DNA from: Myxococcales bacterium
GTDB lineage: Bacteria > Myxococcota_A > Bradymonadia > Bradymonadales > Bradymonadaceae
Length of the DNA: 62,461 nucleotides
NCBI GenBank assembly: GCA_007135085.1
Contig: SLJM01000199.1
Coordinates: 1 to 62,461, forward strand
Direction of reading: 5' to 3'
The position numbers and the translations under genes are program-made. Below the pieces are notes generated by a model. That model made no database searches and was not told where the DNA came from. It saw nothing but the letters and a program-made list of their open reading frames with translations. Shown here piece after piece: positions 44,847 through 55,175 of this stretch (positions are counted from its first letter, which is position 1; the number at the start of each line of letters is the position of its first letter).

Positions 44847-46577
44847 TCATTTTTCTTTCTTGGCCACTTTCAAGACCTTGATAATCCGGTCCCGTTGAAC
44901 GGGCTTGAGCAGATAATCAGTAGCCCCCAGGGCAAAGCCGATACTCTTTTCATCGACCATGGTCACCATCACCACAGGCGTGGACGCCAACTGGGGATCA
45001 GATTTGAGCTCTGAGAGCACGGACCATCCATCCTGGCCGGGCATCATGACGTCGAGTAAGATCAGCTCGGGCTGTAATTCCCCGGCCAATTCTATCCCCT
45101 GCCGACCGCTGAACGCCGAAAAGATGCGAGCCCCTTGAGGGTGTAAAAATCGACGCATCAGATCGTGGACCGCCGGGTCATCGTCGATGATGAGCACCCG
45201 GGTATGCGATTCCTCCTCTTCTGCCTCGAGGTCGACGTCGGCCGGGTCGGCATCCACTGCCCGTTCCGCCTCCCCTTGCGATGGCTCTTCCAGTGAGGAC
45301 CGCTGTTCGGTGGGCAAAAGAATCGAAAACGTCGTCCCCTCACCGATCGTGCTGTCGACCTTGATCGCGCCGCCGAGCATCTCGCAAAACCGCTTGCAGA
45401 TCGTCAGCCCCAACCCGGTTCCGCCGTGCTGGCGAGTCAGCGATTCGTCGGCCTGAGTAAAGGGCTCGAAGAGTCGGTCGATCTCCTCTTCCGGGATCCC
45501 GCTTCCCGTATCCTCCACCTCGATCTTGAGCCCCTGTCGTCCCCCTACGGTGGCCGGCCGGGTTCGAATTGAGATCGTCCCCTGGTCGGTGAACTTGACG
45601 GCATTTCCAGCCAGGTTCATCAAGATCTGCTTTATCTTTTTCTGGTCCGACACCAGCTGGCCCTCAAAGCCATGGTCGACCTCGATGTGGTTGCCCGCCC
45701 GCCGGGCCAGGGGCTCGACGGTGGTGACCACCTCTTCGATGATCTGCTCCAATTGCACGGGGCTGACGTGCAAATTCATTCGCCCCGCCTCCACCTTCGA
45801 CAGGTCGAGCACATCATTGATCAACGCCAGGAGGTGATCCGCTGATTGATGGACTCTCTCCAGATCTCGGCTGATGCTGTCCAAGGGAATCGAGCCCGGA
45901 TCGTCGACGCAATACTCCAATTCCTCCTGGATGAGCTCCGTATATCCGATGACGCCATTGAGCGGGGTGCGCAGCTCGTGGCTCATATTGGCCAAAAAGG
46001 TGCTCTTGGCCTCACTGGCCTCCCGGGCCAGCTGCTCGGCCTCCCGACGCACCACCACCTCCGACTGGAGACGCTCATTGGCCTCCAATAACTCCAGGGT
46101 TCGCTCCTGGACGCGCTGCTCCAATTCATCACGGGCCTGACGCACCTGGTCCTCGGCCTCCTTTCGCCGCGAGATATCCTGTATCGCCACCAGCGATCCC
46201 CATTCCTCGCCATGCTCATCGAGCATTGGTTTGGCCGACACCAACGCCCACACCCCGTGGCCCTGACGGTGGCGAAATTGATGATCGAACATCTCTTCGA
46301 CGCCCTCACGGCGACGGCGCAGGTTTTCCCTGGCCCCCTCGGCCCACTGAGGCTCCATAAAATCGAAGAGCATCCGCCCCACCATTTCCTCTCGCGAATA
46401 CCCGAGCATCGCCGCCATGCTCGGGTTGGCGTAGATGATCTCACCGTTGATCCGGCAGACTAAGATACCGTCGTTGATCGTCTCGACGATGGTCTCAAAA
46501 GGTAGATTCCGAGATCCTGTGGCGCCGCCACCTCGTTTACGTTCATCCTGCCGCTTATCGTCACCACTCATCCACAT
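44847..46577 (-). CDS. Soluble hybrid histidine kinase with C-terminal receiver
   Basis: 576 residues, no membrane segment. A PAS domain (ETINDGILVCRINGEIIYANPSM) is followed by a coiled coil, a HisKA helix with FLANMSHELRTPLNGVIGY (phospho-His), and an ATPase domain with NLAGNAVKFTDQG, GSGIPEEEI and HGGTGLGLTICKRF. After an acidic linker a receiver domain has VLIIDDDPAVHDL, LILLDVMMPGQDGW (Asp) and DYLLKPVQRD (Lys). Signals would pass inside the protein and then to another protein, for example the single-domain receivers at 29.3 or 42.5 kb. An alternative ATG lies two codons downstream. Confidence 0.95.
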   Translation of the reverse strand: MWMSGDDKRQDERKRGGGATGSRNLPFETIVETINDGILVCRINGEIIYANPSMAAMLGYSREEMVGRMLFDFMEPQWAEGARENLRRRREGVEEMFDHQFRHRQGHGVWALVSAKPMLDEHGEEWGSLVAIQDISRRKEAEDQVRQARDELEQRVQERTLELLEANERLQSEVVVRREAEQLAREASEAKSTFLANMSHELRTPLNGVIGYTELIQEELEYCVDDPGSIPLDSISRDLERVHQSADHLLALINDVLDLSKVEAGRMNLHVSPVQLEQIIEEVVTTVEPLARRAGNHIEVDHGFEGQLVSDQKKIKQILMNLAGNAVKFTDQGTISIRTRPATVGGRQGLKIEVEDTGSGIPEEEIDRLFEPFTQADESLTRQHGGTGLGLTICKRFCEMLGGAIKVDSTIGEGTTFSILLPTEQRSSLEEPSQGEAERAVDADPADVDLEAEEEESHTRVLIIDDDPAVHDLMRRFLHPQGARIFSAFSGRQGIELAGELQPELILLDVMMPGQDGWSVLSELKSDPQLASTPVVMVTMVDEKSIGFALGATDYLLKPVQRDRIIKVLKVAKKEK

Positions 46578-46971
46578 CTCTACTGCGTAGTTTCAATGAG
46601 ATCGGCCCCCTTCCAATCGCGGACAAAAAGCCACCGATCATGTGCAATGACCGCTAAGTTGTATTCGATTCAAGCTTTAATCAATATCACTAATACACCT
46701 CACTTGTTGCAAGTCTCTGCCGCGAAAATAAACGTAACGACACAAAAAGCTTACTATCCCTGGCCCTCACAGCAGCCCCCCCTGCGCCGGCGTCTCCGAA
46801 GAAGAAATGGACGATTTGAAATCCTCGCAAACCGTACGTACAATCCTCTTCTCTCAACGCCATCAATAAGCCGTATCGGCGAGCCATGGGGGACCTGTCG
46901 TAGCGACAGATCTGCAGTAGTAGTAACGCCATTTCTACCACTGGAGTGACTCGGGACCCGGGCAACGATCT
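46578..46971. other. Divergent gap between hybrid kinase and lipoprotein genes
   Basis: 394 bases, AT-richer than its surroundings, with several TATA-like stretches and no open frame that I support. It should hold the promoters of the two divergent genes. I cannot pick out a convincing -35/-10 pair. Confidence 0.4.
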
Positions 46972-49632
46972 ATGCATCGCGTATGCGGCGTATTTTTCTG
47001 TCTTCTATTCTTCCTCTTCCTTGTGGGCATCACCAGTTGCTCTGATTTCCTCGGCGATGATGACGGGGGGCTGACCGAGTATCTCGACCCCACCGAGTTA
47101 AAAGAGCTTCCTCCCCCGGGTTGTAAGGCAGTGGCGCTGTCCACATCGAAGGCCTCTCCCTTTGAGAAGGTGGAGGTCGACCTCGAATTTGAGAATTTCG
47201 ACCCCACCGCTTTTGGGGTTGAGCTGCGCCTTGATCAAGAGGGCCAGGCGAATTTCTTTTTGCCTGTCTATCGCAACGACCAGGGCTACTTCTTCTCCGC
47301 CCCCGTACACCCTGACGGCATCGACGGAGGACTCATGCATCTGCACTTCACCGATGGCGAAGTCTCCTGCGACGATGAGATATCTTTTGTTGTCGAAGCT
47401 CTCGATCCGGCGCCTGGCTCCCTGCAAGACCTGATCGACAATTCGTCGGCCCTGGCCAGGGCCCTGGCCGCTTCCTTCGGCTATGACGTAGACGACCTGA
47501 TTGACGCCGACGTCGACGACCTTCCCGCCCCGCTCATCCCCCTGGCGATCCAACTCTGGACCCTCAATCATCCCGACAACCCCGACTCACTCCAGGCTCA
47601 TCTGGACAATAATACGCTCCCCGTCGACCACACCGACGAGGATCTCCAATTTGCCGAAGCCGTCCTGGCCGCCTCCGGTCATCTCGACAACCTGGTCCTG
47701 CGCCGCCAGGCAGTCGAAGATCTGGTGGCTGATAATCCCGATTTAGATATCGACTTTTCCACCCCGACAAACCTGCTTCAAGGCAAGGTCGGACAGACCC
47801 AGCAGGGCTTATGTTCCGTATTCAACGGACCGATGGAGGTCAAGATCGGTAATTATCGCGAATTATCATATTATATGCGTAAAGCACGACGTGCCGAATC
47901 CCATGGCGAGCGCGTCGAACGAGTAGGGCTGGCCGTGGGATTATTGGGGACCATCCCCGGCCCCTCGGCGGTGGTCGCCGCCATCATCAGTCTCGTTCTG
48001 GCGGTCGATACATTGATGACCAGCGCCCACGCCAACCTCTACCCCAGAGAGCTGACCGCTCCGGAGGTTGAGGATCTGCAAACAGACTTCAACGAGGACT
48101 TTCTCACCCGCGGCAACTGGGGCCCCTACAGGGTGACCGCCGTGTCGCCGGGGTGGGACGCTCCGGCCGATATTATGGATGCCCTCATCTCCGCAATCTT
48201 CGCCATCTCCTCTTTGCCCGGCGGAGTCTCCTCCCCATCAGCCAACGTCGCCGATAGCCTGGACCAATACCTGCGAAAATTTCTGGAGACATCAGCCGAT
48301 ACCCTGGGCGATGAGTTCATCGACAGTATCTCAAACTTCGTCTTTGAAAACGCAGCCTCTGTGCTCAACCAGGAAATCTTGGGCGACTCCGGCCTCTGCG
48401 TCATCACCCCCGGCCCCTGGCCCGATATCGGGATCCACCAACTGCACTGGCTCGACATCGAATACCACGGCGCCGTGACCGGACTGCTCGGCGACCACGC
48501 CGTAGAGGTCTGTCGTGATGGCCCGCTTCCCACGGAGCGCAGCGAATACGAACCGATCTCCACCGGCGCCGGCGGAGTAGTCATCACCGCCTCCCAGGAT
48601 CATTTTCCCACCGCTACCGATCCACTCGGCTCCCGTCTCGTCGAGGCGGTGACCGTTCACGAAATCAACGTCCTCGTCGATCCCAGGCGGCGTGTGGCCT
48701 TTCCCGGTGATACCATCGAGCTAAGCGGCATCATCGAAAATGCCCACAACCAACGAGGTCAGTGGCATTATCCGGATGCGGTGGAGGTCCTCGACACCCA
48801 TACCCCTTCCGACGATCGCCAGCGCATCGAGCTGACCCTTCCCCAATCAGATGACGATTTCCCGGTCTTTCTTCTGCTCTCCAGCCGAGCCCAGACGGGC
48901 CTTCGTGATCCCCTCTGTTCACCGCCGGTGAGGGCGGAGTTGATCTCAATCCAAAACGAGATCGATCTCGAGATCACCCCTCGTCACCGCTGCATCCCCG
49001 AGGGAGGCTCGCTCCAACTAAAGGCCGACCTGGCCTACCCCGACCCGACGGCCCGGGTCGACTGGTCGGCCGGCGCCGGCACTATCGATGATACCGGCTA
49101 TTTCCAGGCCCCATCCACATCGGGTGAAGTCACCATTGAGGCCACCGTCGCCGGCACGGATCTCGAAGATCGAGTCCAGATACGTGTCGGTGAGTGTGGC
49201 TGCTTCTTTGACGCCCAGGTCAGCGGCGGCGGGCTCAACCTGCGATTGAGCAGCTATGGCGGCATGTTTGCCTATGAACAAGACGGCGCCATTACGATTA
49301 AGATGGCCGACCACGATCAGGGCCTGGGCGCCACCCTTCAGGGTTATTTGGACTCCGGCGAATATCTGGGAAGCATCCCTGAGACTCCCGAGTTTGGGCT
49401 GGCCGGTACCGTCGTGGCCGAGGGAGATATGACCCTTCACCGCCACCTCCAGGGTAACGCCATTCAGGGCTCATTTTCGGGCACAGGCGCCCACCTTGGC
49501 GAATTTTTGGAATTCCTCCATATCGGGGAACACGCCGATGTCTACGAATACCAGATGTCCATTCATTTTATGGTTCCCCTTGCCTCCGGAATAGGCGCCC
49601 TGCTGCCCAACGATGATTGCTCGCCACCCTGA
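46972..49632 (+). CDS. Large secreted lipoprotein with Ig-like C-terminal region
   Basis: 886 residues. Lipoprotein signal (FFLFLVGITSC). The mature part starts acidic; from about residue 300 there is a hydrophobic, helical segment (VGLLGTIPGPSAVVAAIISLVLAV) that may be a buried or membrane-active helix. The C-terminal half has Ig-like beta segments: VHEINVLVDPRRRVAFPGDTI, then SGTVAEGDMTLHRHLQG-like strands. It includes a bacterial-Ig-type piece (PRHRCIPEGGSLQLKADLAYP). No enzymatic motif is seen. The last 70 bases overlap the convergent GDPD gene. The role is unknown; a cell-surface protein is likely. Confidence 0.7.
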   Translation: MHRVCGVFFCLLFFLFLVGITSCSDFLGDDDGGLTEYLDPTELKELPPPGCKAVALSTSKASPFEKVEVDLEFENFDPTAFGVELRLDQEGQANFFLPVYRNDQGYFFSAPVHPDGIDGGLMHLHFTDGEVSCDDEISFVVEALDPAPGSLQDLIDNSSALARALAASFGYDVDDLIDADVDDLPAPLIPLAIQLWTLNHPDNPDSLQAHLDNNTLPVDHTDEDLQFAEAVLAASGHLDNLVLRRQAVEDLVADNPDLDIDFSTPTNLLQGKVGQTQQGLCSVFNGPMEVKIGNYRELSYYMRKARRAESHGERVERVGLAVGLLGTIPGPSAVVAAIISLVLAVDTLMTSAHANLYPRELTAPEVEDLQTDFNEDFLTRGNWGPYRVTAVSPGWDAPADIMDALISAIFAISSLPGGVSSPSANVADSLDQYLRKFLETSADTLGDEFIDSISNFVFENAASVLNQEILGDSGLCVITPGPWPDIGIHQLHWLDIEYHGAVTGLLGDHAVEVCRDGPLPTERSEYEPISTGAGGVVITASQDHFPTATDPLGSRLVEAVTVHEINVLVDPRRRVAFPGDTIELSGIIENAHNQRGQWHYPDAVEVLDTHTPSDDRQRIELTLPQSDDDFPVFLLLSSRAQTGLRDPLCSPPVRAELISIQNEIDLEITPRHRCIPEGGSLQLKADLAYPDPTARVDWSAGAGTIDDTGYFQAPSTSGEVTIEATVAGTDLEDRVQIRVGECGCFFDAQVSGGGLNLRLSSYGGMFAYEQDGAITIKMADHDQGLGATLQGYLDSGEYLGSIPETPEFGLAGTVVAEGDMTLHRHLQGNAIQGSFSGTGAHLGEFLEFLHIGEHADVYEYQMSIHFMVPLASGIGALLPNDDCSPP

Positions 49633-50651
49633 TCGTATCGGTATTTGACCAGAAGATCGGGCCGATCGGTGATGATCCCGTCCACGCCGAGCCCGATGAG
49701 CCGCTCCATCTCGACGGCGTCGTTGACCGTCCACGGGATGACTCGAAGCCCCGCCGATTGAGCATCCTTCAGGCTCGTCGAATCCACCAGCCTGGCCCGA
49801 GGTGACCAGATCGTCGCCCCCCGCTCGCGAAAGATCTCAAAGGGAGTCTCGATCTCTCGGTCGAGGACCGCCAACTCCAGCCAGCCCGCCAGGGTGCGCG
49901 CCGCCCACAGCGACCGGTGATCGAAGCTCTGCATCATCACTCGCTCCTGAAGTCCTCGCTCCTCGATGAGCTCCACCAGACGACGCTCGAAGGTGGCTGG
50001 ACTCTCTCCGTCGAAGCCGTCGTCGACAAATTCAGGCTGTTCGGGCACTCGCTTTGTCTCGATATTAAATCGCAGGGTTCGCGCGTTTTGTCGTTGCCCA
50101 TCTGTCTTCTTTGGTGATTCGGCGTATTCGTCGACGAAATCGAAGAGCTGGGTCAGGGTCACGATCGAATAGTCGCCGCCTGCTATCGCCGTGGGCTGGT
50201 CGGTCTGGTCCGGAAATCGCTGGGGATCGGGATTTCGATGGCATTGATATTGCGCCAGTTGCTCTGCCGTCAGATTTCGCACCAGCAGGTCGGGATGGTC
50301 CGAGGGCAGCCGTTGGGGGTCCGGCAAATCGACCCCTTCCGGCACTGAGCATTTTCGGGCCTCGATAAAGGGGTCGTGCCAGATGATGAGCCTATCGTCC
50401 TTACTCAGATGCAGATCGACCTCGATGGTGTCCACCATCAAGTCCAGGGCCACCTCGAAAGAGGGGAGCGTGCTCTCCGGGCGCAGCCCCCGGGCCCCTC
50501 GATGCCCCTGCACGTCGAACCCCTCGGGCAACACCACGATATCCGCCTCGGCGATCGCTCCCTCCACGCCCCCCTCCTTTTCGTCATCGACCACCTGCGG
50601 GCTCTGACAGGCCGCCAGGATTACACAACAAAACAGTCCCACTCTCTTCAT
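49563..50651 (-). CDS. Glycerophosphodiester phosphodiesterase lipoprotein
   Basis: 362 residues from the ATG at 50651, with GGAGGTG upstream and a lipobox (CCVILAAC); an upstream start would hide the signal. The TIM-barrel signature is QGHRGARGLRPESTLPSFEVAL, with EVDLHLSKDDRLIIWHDP next; these hold the catalytic His, Glu and Asp. The last strands are RVIPWTVNDAVEM and GVDGIITDRPD. It hydrolyses glycerophosphodiesters to glycerol-3-phosphate and an alcohol, here probably at the cell surface. Its 3' end overlaps the convergent lipoprotein gene by 70 bases. Confidence 0.93.
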   Translation of the reverse strand: MKRVGLFCCVILAACQSPQVVDDEKEGGVEGAIAEADIVVLPEGFDVQGHRGARGLRPESTLPSFEVALDLMVDTIEVDLHLSKDDRLIIWHDPFIEARKCSVPEGVDLPDPQRLPSDHPDLLVRNLTAEQLAQYQCHRNPDPQRFPDQTDQPTAIAGGDYSIVTLTQLFDFVDEYAESPKKTDGQRQNARTLRFNIETKRVPEQPEFVDDGFDGESPATFERRLVELIEERGLQERVMMQSFDHRSLWAARTLAGWLELAVLDREIETPFEIFRERGATIWSPRARLVDSTSLKDAQSAGLRVIPWTVNDAVEMERLIGLGVDGIITDRPDLLVKYRYDQGGEQSSLGSRAPIPEARGTIK

Positions 50652-50795
50652 CTCGCACCTCCGCGAAAAATCTGATTCATTTCTCATCCTCGTGCACGGC
50701 CGCAGTGAATATGATTGATTGAGGCCGTGTGCTAGACACTTTACCCTGCGAGAGCATTTTCTCAGAACATTCAATCCAGAGTCGAGGAACTACCC

Positions 50796-51845
50796 GTGGC
50801 ATTGCGCCAGATCGACATCTATCGCTCCCAAGAAGCCCAGGATCTTCCCTCTGTGGAAGAGCTGCGCGAGACCTACAAAATCATCGACGACTGGCACTTT
50901 CACGACGAAGAGGGCACACCGATTCTGCGCCTGTTGGTGGATACGAAGGATACCCAGGCAATCCTGGATCGAATGGTCGATGAATTGGACTGGTCCGATG
51001 ACTATCGGATCGTCATCTCCAAGGTCGCGGCCACCCTTCCCCGTCCTGGCGACGACGACGAAGAAGACGAGGAAGACGACAGCCCGGAGACCGGTGATTC
51101 AGAAGAGTCGGAAGACGACAAGGGCAAAGAGGTCTCCCGCATCAGCCGCGAAGAGGTCTACGAGGATGTCACCGATTCCATCGGCGTGACCAGCGTCTTC
51201 TTGACCCTCGTCTTTTTGTCGACCGTCGTCGCCGCCGCGGGGATGCTGCGCGACAGCACGGCCGTGGTCATCGGCGCCATGGTCATCGCCCCACTTATCG
51301 GCCCCAATATCGCCCTGGCCCTGGGCACGACGCTGGCGGATTTCCAGCTTCTGCGAAGGGCATTGAAGATCAACCTGCTGGGGCTGGCGCTGGTCCTCGT
51401 GGTCTCCCTGGTGGTGGGATTGGTCCTCGACGTCAACGTCACCCTCGATGAGATTGCCGGCAGAACGACCATCAATATCGGCGACGTCACCCTGGCCCTG
51501 GCCGCCGGCGCCGCCGGGGTGCTCTCGGTGACCCGCGGGGTCTCCACGGCCCTTATCGGCGTGATGGTCGCCGTCGCCCTGCTGCCTCCCCTGACCGCCG
51601 TCGGCCTCTTGCTGGGGAGCGCCGAATACGACGCCGCCTACGGCGCCGCCCTCCTGACGGTGACCAACCTGGTGGCCATCAACCTCGCCGGCGTCCTGAC
51701 CTTCCTCTTCCAGGGCATCCGCCCCACCACCTGGTACGAGGCCGAAAAGGCAAAAAAAGCCACGATCATCGCCCTCGTCCTCTGGGTCGCCATCCTGGCC
51801 CTTCTGATCGCGACCATCATCGTCGCCGCCCCGGAGGGGTTGTAG
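50796..51845 (+). CDS. DUF389 family membrane protein
   Basis: 349 residues from a GTG with GAGGA just ahead. About 120 soluble N-terminal residues with an ACT-like opening (LRQIDIYRSQEAQDLPSVEEL) and a strongly acidic stretch (DDDEEDEEDDSPETG) are followed by about six membrane helices: VTSVFLTLVFLSTVVAAAGML, VIGAMVIAPLIGPNIALALG and others. The family signature VIGAMVIAPLIGPN is clear. Its function is not known, though a transport role is suspected in related proteins. It is single-gene by position. Confidence 0.88.
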   Translation: MALRQIDIYRSQEAQDLPSVEELRETYKIIDDWHFHDEEGTPILRLLVDTKDTQAILDRMVDELDWSDDYRIVISKVAATLPRPGDDDEEDEEDDSPETGDSEESEDDKGKEVSRISREEVYEDVTDSIGVTSVFLTLVFLSTVVAAAGMLRDSTAVVIGAMVIAPLIGPNIALALGTTLADFQLLRRALKINLLGLALVLVVSLVVGLVLDVNVTLDEIAGRTTINIGDVTLALAAGAAGVLSVTRGVSTALIGVMVAVALLPPLTAVGLLLGSAEYDAAYGAALLTVTNLVAINLAGVLTFLFQGIRPTTWYEAEKAKKATIIALVLWVAILALLIATIIVAAPEGL

Positions 51846-51860
51846 ACGTGGTATAGAACT

Positions 51861-54089
51861 TCAACGCACCACCAGATTGTCCATCCACCACAGGTCGTCG
51901 GGGTGTTCGTCGACCATCTCGTCGGCCCAGCGCTGGTTGTCCCAGCGGTCGTAGTCGTCGGTGAGCTTCTCGAAATACGACGAGACAACCCCGGCAAATG
52001 CCCTGGGGCCGTCACAGGTGTCGAAGGTGGTGATCATCAGCCGCGGGTAGCCCGTGGCCACGTGAAGTACGTCACCGGTGGGGTTGCCGCCGGCGTCGGT
52101 GGGGGCGGTGTGGACGTCGGCGATGGTGGGATCGAAGTCGATGGCGTCTTGCGCCAGATAGAAGAGGTCGCCATACCAACCATAGATCCCGTCGGGACCG
52201 GCGCATCCCTCGATCAGGGTGACCTGTCGGTTGATAAACTCCAGGTGCTCCTCGTCGAGGGGCTCACGGTTGCGCTGGCGATGGGCCATCTCCCCCAGCG
52301 TCGTATGGACCTCCTCCATATTGACGAAATATTTGTCGACTCGATTCGCCGACCACTCGTTGTTGAACTCCAGGGAGTTCAACAAGGCACGGCTATTGGC
52401 CGCGAAGGCGGCCATCCGATCATAGAATTCGGGATAGGGATCGACGTAGGCGTCGGGATATTCGCAGACCGCTCCCGACGAGTAGGATTGCTTGGCGTAT
52501 AGGAGCGTATCGTGGCGAAGCTCGGCCCACGAGGCGAGCTGGGTGTTGAGGATTCGACGACCCCAGGCTTCGGTGGCCGCCACCGAGGGAAGGCCGTGAT
52601 CGTCGGGGGCCGCCACTTCGTCGGCCTTCGGCGACAGCGCCCGCAGGGCGCCCAGCCAGGAGGTATACATATTTTTGTCCCAATAGGACTCGTCGTGGGA
52701 GTCGATGAGATAGCGCATCGCCGCCAGGGCCCCGGCGTAGTCGTAGCGCTCCAGTTGTTCCTCCAGCAGTTGCAGGGCCTGGTCGTTTTTGAGCGCCGCG
52801 AAGGCCGCGTCCAGCGGGTCGGGCAGCATCCGTCGCGGGCTGGTCGAGACTCGGTCGTAGACCACGTTGGAAAACACATGGGAGTCGACGACGTAGCGCT
52901 GACCGAGGAGCAAAAATGTGTGGGCCAGGGGCAGCGTGGCGTCGGCGACTCCGTTCTTCATAATATGACCGGAGATGCGCTGATCGCCGTAATCTCCCTG
53001 GCTCAAGATATCGGCTATCTCCTGGGGATCGATGGTGGCGAATTCGGCGGGGCTTCCCAACTCGAGGTCGCTCATCAGCCGCTCCAGATCGCCGACCCTC
53101 ATATTATCCGACTCGCCCACGAAGGCCTCCAAAGTGGCGTCGATGCGCTCCCAACGCTGGCGCTCTGCTTCGGTCATCAACTCCACCAGACCGGCGGCGA
53201 TCATGGCCTGCTGAGGATGCACCATCAGCTCGCCACGGGGCGTGGGCTCGACGATGCGAAGGTCGATTCGCCCCAGCCACATCATGGCCCGAAAATACCT
53301 CTCCAGCATCGGCATTCCCAGATAATGGCCTCGCGGTCTGAATTGTGAAAAGTCCACCTCCCGTCGGGCGCCGAAGAGCTTAATCTGTTGAGTCCCCGAC
53401 GCCTCATGGGCGGCACTTACCCATTCTAAGACCATCGCCGAATCTGCCCCGGCCACGGTGTCCACCAATTCGCCGTCGAGCAGACTCAGCGCCACTGCCA
53501 GATAAAAATCGACGTCCTCGACGATCTGTTGGGACGCCCAGCCGAGTTGCCCTGCCTCGAGCTCAGAGCGCATTCCCTCCAGCAGGTCGGTGAGCTCACG
53601 TATCAACACCTCCATCTCCACAGTCTGCAAGATCGTCGAATAGGAGCGATGCAGCGCAAAGAGCAGGGAGTCGGCCGACACAAAGACTGGCAGGTCCTCG
53701 GCGTAGAGGTTGACGTACCCGTAGCCGAAGGTGGGAAAGAGCCATCGATCGGAGATGACGAAGCCATATTCCTCAAAAACCTGGAGCTCATCGGCGTTCA
53801 TCGCCATCGCCGAGTCCTGGATAATACTCAAATTCTGAGCATCCAGCGGATCATAGCCGAGGTCGTCTCCTTGCTCGAGCGCATAGGCCGCCAGCACCTC
53901 GTCGGCACTCATGGACTGAATATCCGACAACGCCGCCAGCTTCTCCTCCACCTCAGCGGGGACGGCGCCGTCGACGACCACCGCCTCATCGCCCCCCTGC
54001 TCATCGTCCGGTGTTCCCGTCCCCCCATCGCAGCCGCTGACCAATACACAAATCGTCGTGACTACCGCCATCCACTTGAAGCCATTCAT
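51861..54089 (-). CDS. DUF3160 lipoprotein
   Basis: 742 residues. A lipobox (VSGC) follows the hydrophobic VTTICVLVSG. The rest is the alpha-helical DUF3160 fold: YGFVISDRWLFPTFGYGYVNLYAEDLPVFVSADSLLFALHRS (in part), and the late segment with WAELRHDTLLYAKQSYS and the C-terminal VATGYPRLMITTFD. The family is found in many myxobacterial-type genomes, and its members are of unknown function; some are exported and cell-associated. Convergent with the DUF389 gene, 15 bases apart. A GAGGGAAG ribosome site precedes the ATG. Confidence 0.88.
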   Translation of the reverse strand: MNGFKWMAVVTTICVLVSGCDGGTGTPDDEQGGDEAVVVDGAVPAEVEEKLAALSDIQSMSADEVLAAYALEQGDDLGYDPLDAQNLSIIQDSAMAMNADELQVFEEYGFVISDRWLFPTFGYGYVNLYAEDLPVFVSADSLLFALHRSYSTILQTVEMEVLIRELTDLLEGMRSELEAGQLGWASQQIVEDVDFYLAVALSLLDGELVDTVAGADSAMVLEWVSAAHEASGTQQIKLFGARREVDFSQFRPRGHYLGMPMLERYFRAMMWLGRIDLRIVEPTPRGELMVHPQQAMIAAGLVELMTEAERQRWERIDATLEAFVGESDNMRVGDLERLMSDLELGSPAEFATIDPQEIADILSQGDYGDQRISGHIMKNGVADATLPLAHTFLLLGQRYVVDSHVFSNVVYDRVSTSPRRMLPDPLDAAFAALKNDQALQLLEEQLERYDYAGALAAMRYLIDSHDESYWDKNMYTSWLGALRALSPKADEVAAPDDHGLPSVAATEAWGRRILNTQLASWAELRHDTLLYAKQSYSSGAVCEYPDAYVDPYPEFYDRMAAFAANSRALLNSLEFNNEWSANRVDKYFVNMEEVHTTLGEMAHRQRNREPLDEEHLEFINRQVTLIEGCAGPDGIYGWYGDLFYLAQDAIDFDPTIADVHTAPTDAGGNPTGDVLHVATGYPRLMITTFDTCDGPRAFAGVVSSYFEKLTDDYDRWDNQRWADEMVDEHPDDLWWMDNLVVR

Positions 54090-54204
54090 AATCTTCCCTC
54101 AATAGTCTCATTATCTCCGTCTTCGAAGAGTACAGAAATCTGCAGCGCATATTAAGGGTTTGTCAAAAATAGTTGGCACCATAGCTCCCCGGTAATTTTC
54201 CGGG

Positions 54205-55038
54205 CTAGATCCGCCGTTCCGCCTCGCTAAGGCGTGGAGCGATTTCCCTGTCGACGAACTCAGCCAGATCCGATGCAAATCGCTCCGGCTCCTCCCAGTG
54301 GAGGTTATGTCCCGTATCCTCGTAGGTCACCAACCGGGCTTCGGGAATGGCCTCCCGCAACTCCTCTTGAGACTCACGGGAGATAAAGTCATCTGCGTCG
54401 GCCCAAAAGATGAGAGTGGGAACCGTGATTTTGTGAACTTCGTCGAAGACTTTGTCCCTCATCGTAGCGGACACCACCTCTTTCCACACTCGCGCCGGGA
54501 GCTTCAAGCTCTCCTCAATGACAGTCTCGAAGAACGCCGGGGGAATTGGTTTGACGCTGGCCTGGAAATCGCGCACGAACCCCTCGTCGACCGGGTCCTC
54601 CAGCCGCGAGACTCCAGTCTCCCAGAACTGCCGGATAGCGGGATCGGTCGTCATGTCGGCAAAGGCCCCCACCAGGACCAGCCCGAATATGCGCTCAGGG
54701 TGGTCGATGGCAAAGCGTTGAGCCACGGGGGAGCTACCCGAATGACCTACGATCACCGCCTCATTGATGCGCAGGGCGTCCATAAACGCCTCCAGGTCAC
54801 CTCCAAAATCCTCGACGCCATAGCCCTCGTCGGGACGATCCGAGTCGCCATGGCCCCGCAATGAAAAGGCGAAGGCCTTAATCGAGTCCGGCAGGCGCGG
54901 CAAGATGGGCGCATAGGAGCGCCAGGAGTCGCTCAATCCATGCATGAATATGACGGGAACACCCGATGGGTCTCCCTGGGCGACGTAGTCTAGAGTTACA
55001 CCGGTGCGAAGTTCGATCTTTCGACTCGCCAGGGCCAT
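54205..55038 (-). CDS. Alpha/beta-hydrolase (third copy)
   Basis: 277 residues from the ATG at 55038 with AGGAGG upstream; an upstream start is less likely. It has VIFMHGLSDSW (oxyanion region), VGHSGSSPVAQ (nucleophile elbow, Ser), FWADADDFISRESQEEL (Asp) and DTGHNLHWEEPE (His). The nucleophile elbow reads GHSGSS rather than the GHSMGG of the pair at 42.9-44.8 kb, so it is only distantly related to them. No export signal. The substrate is unknown. It precedes the tRNA-Arg, with 137 bases between. Confidence 0.9.
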   Translation of the reverse strand: MALASRKIELRTGVTLDYVAQGDPSGVPVIFMHGLSDSWRSYAPILPRLPDSIKAFAFSLRGHGDSDRPDEGYGVEDFGGDLEAFMDALRINEAVIVGHSGSSPVAQRFAIDHPERIFGLVLVGAFADMTTDPAIRQFWETGVSRLEDPVDEGFVRDFQASVKPIPPAFFETVIEESLKLPARVWKEVVSATMRDKVFDEVHKITVPTLIFWADADDFISRESQEELREAIPEARLVTYEDTGHNLHWEEPERFASDLAEFVDREIAPRLSEAERRI

Positions 55039-55175
55039 GGTTATCCTCCTGCTTGATAAATCGATTTCCAGAAAGAAATTAACCACCTCTCTAGAACGGA
55101 AAAACGACAGCCTCGTATCTCCTTCCCTTGCCTGAGACCCCGGTCGCGGTTAAAAGAATCAGGATGTCAGCACCA

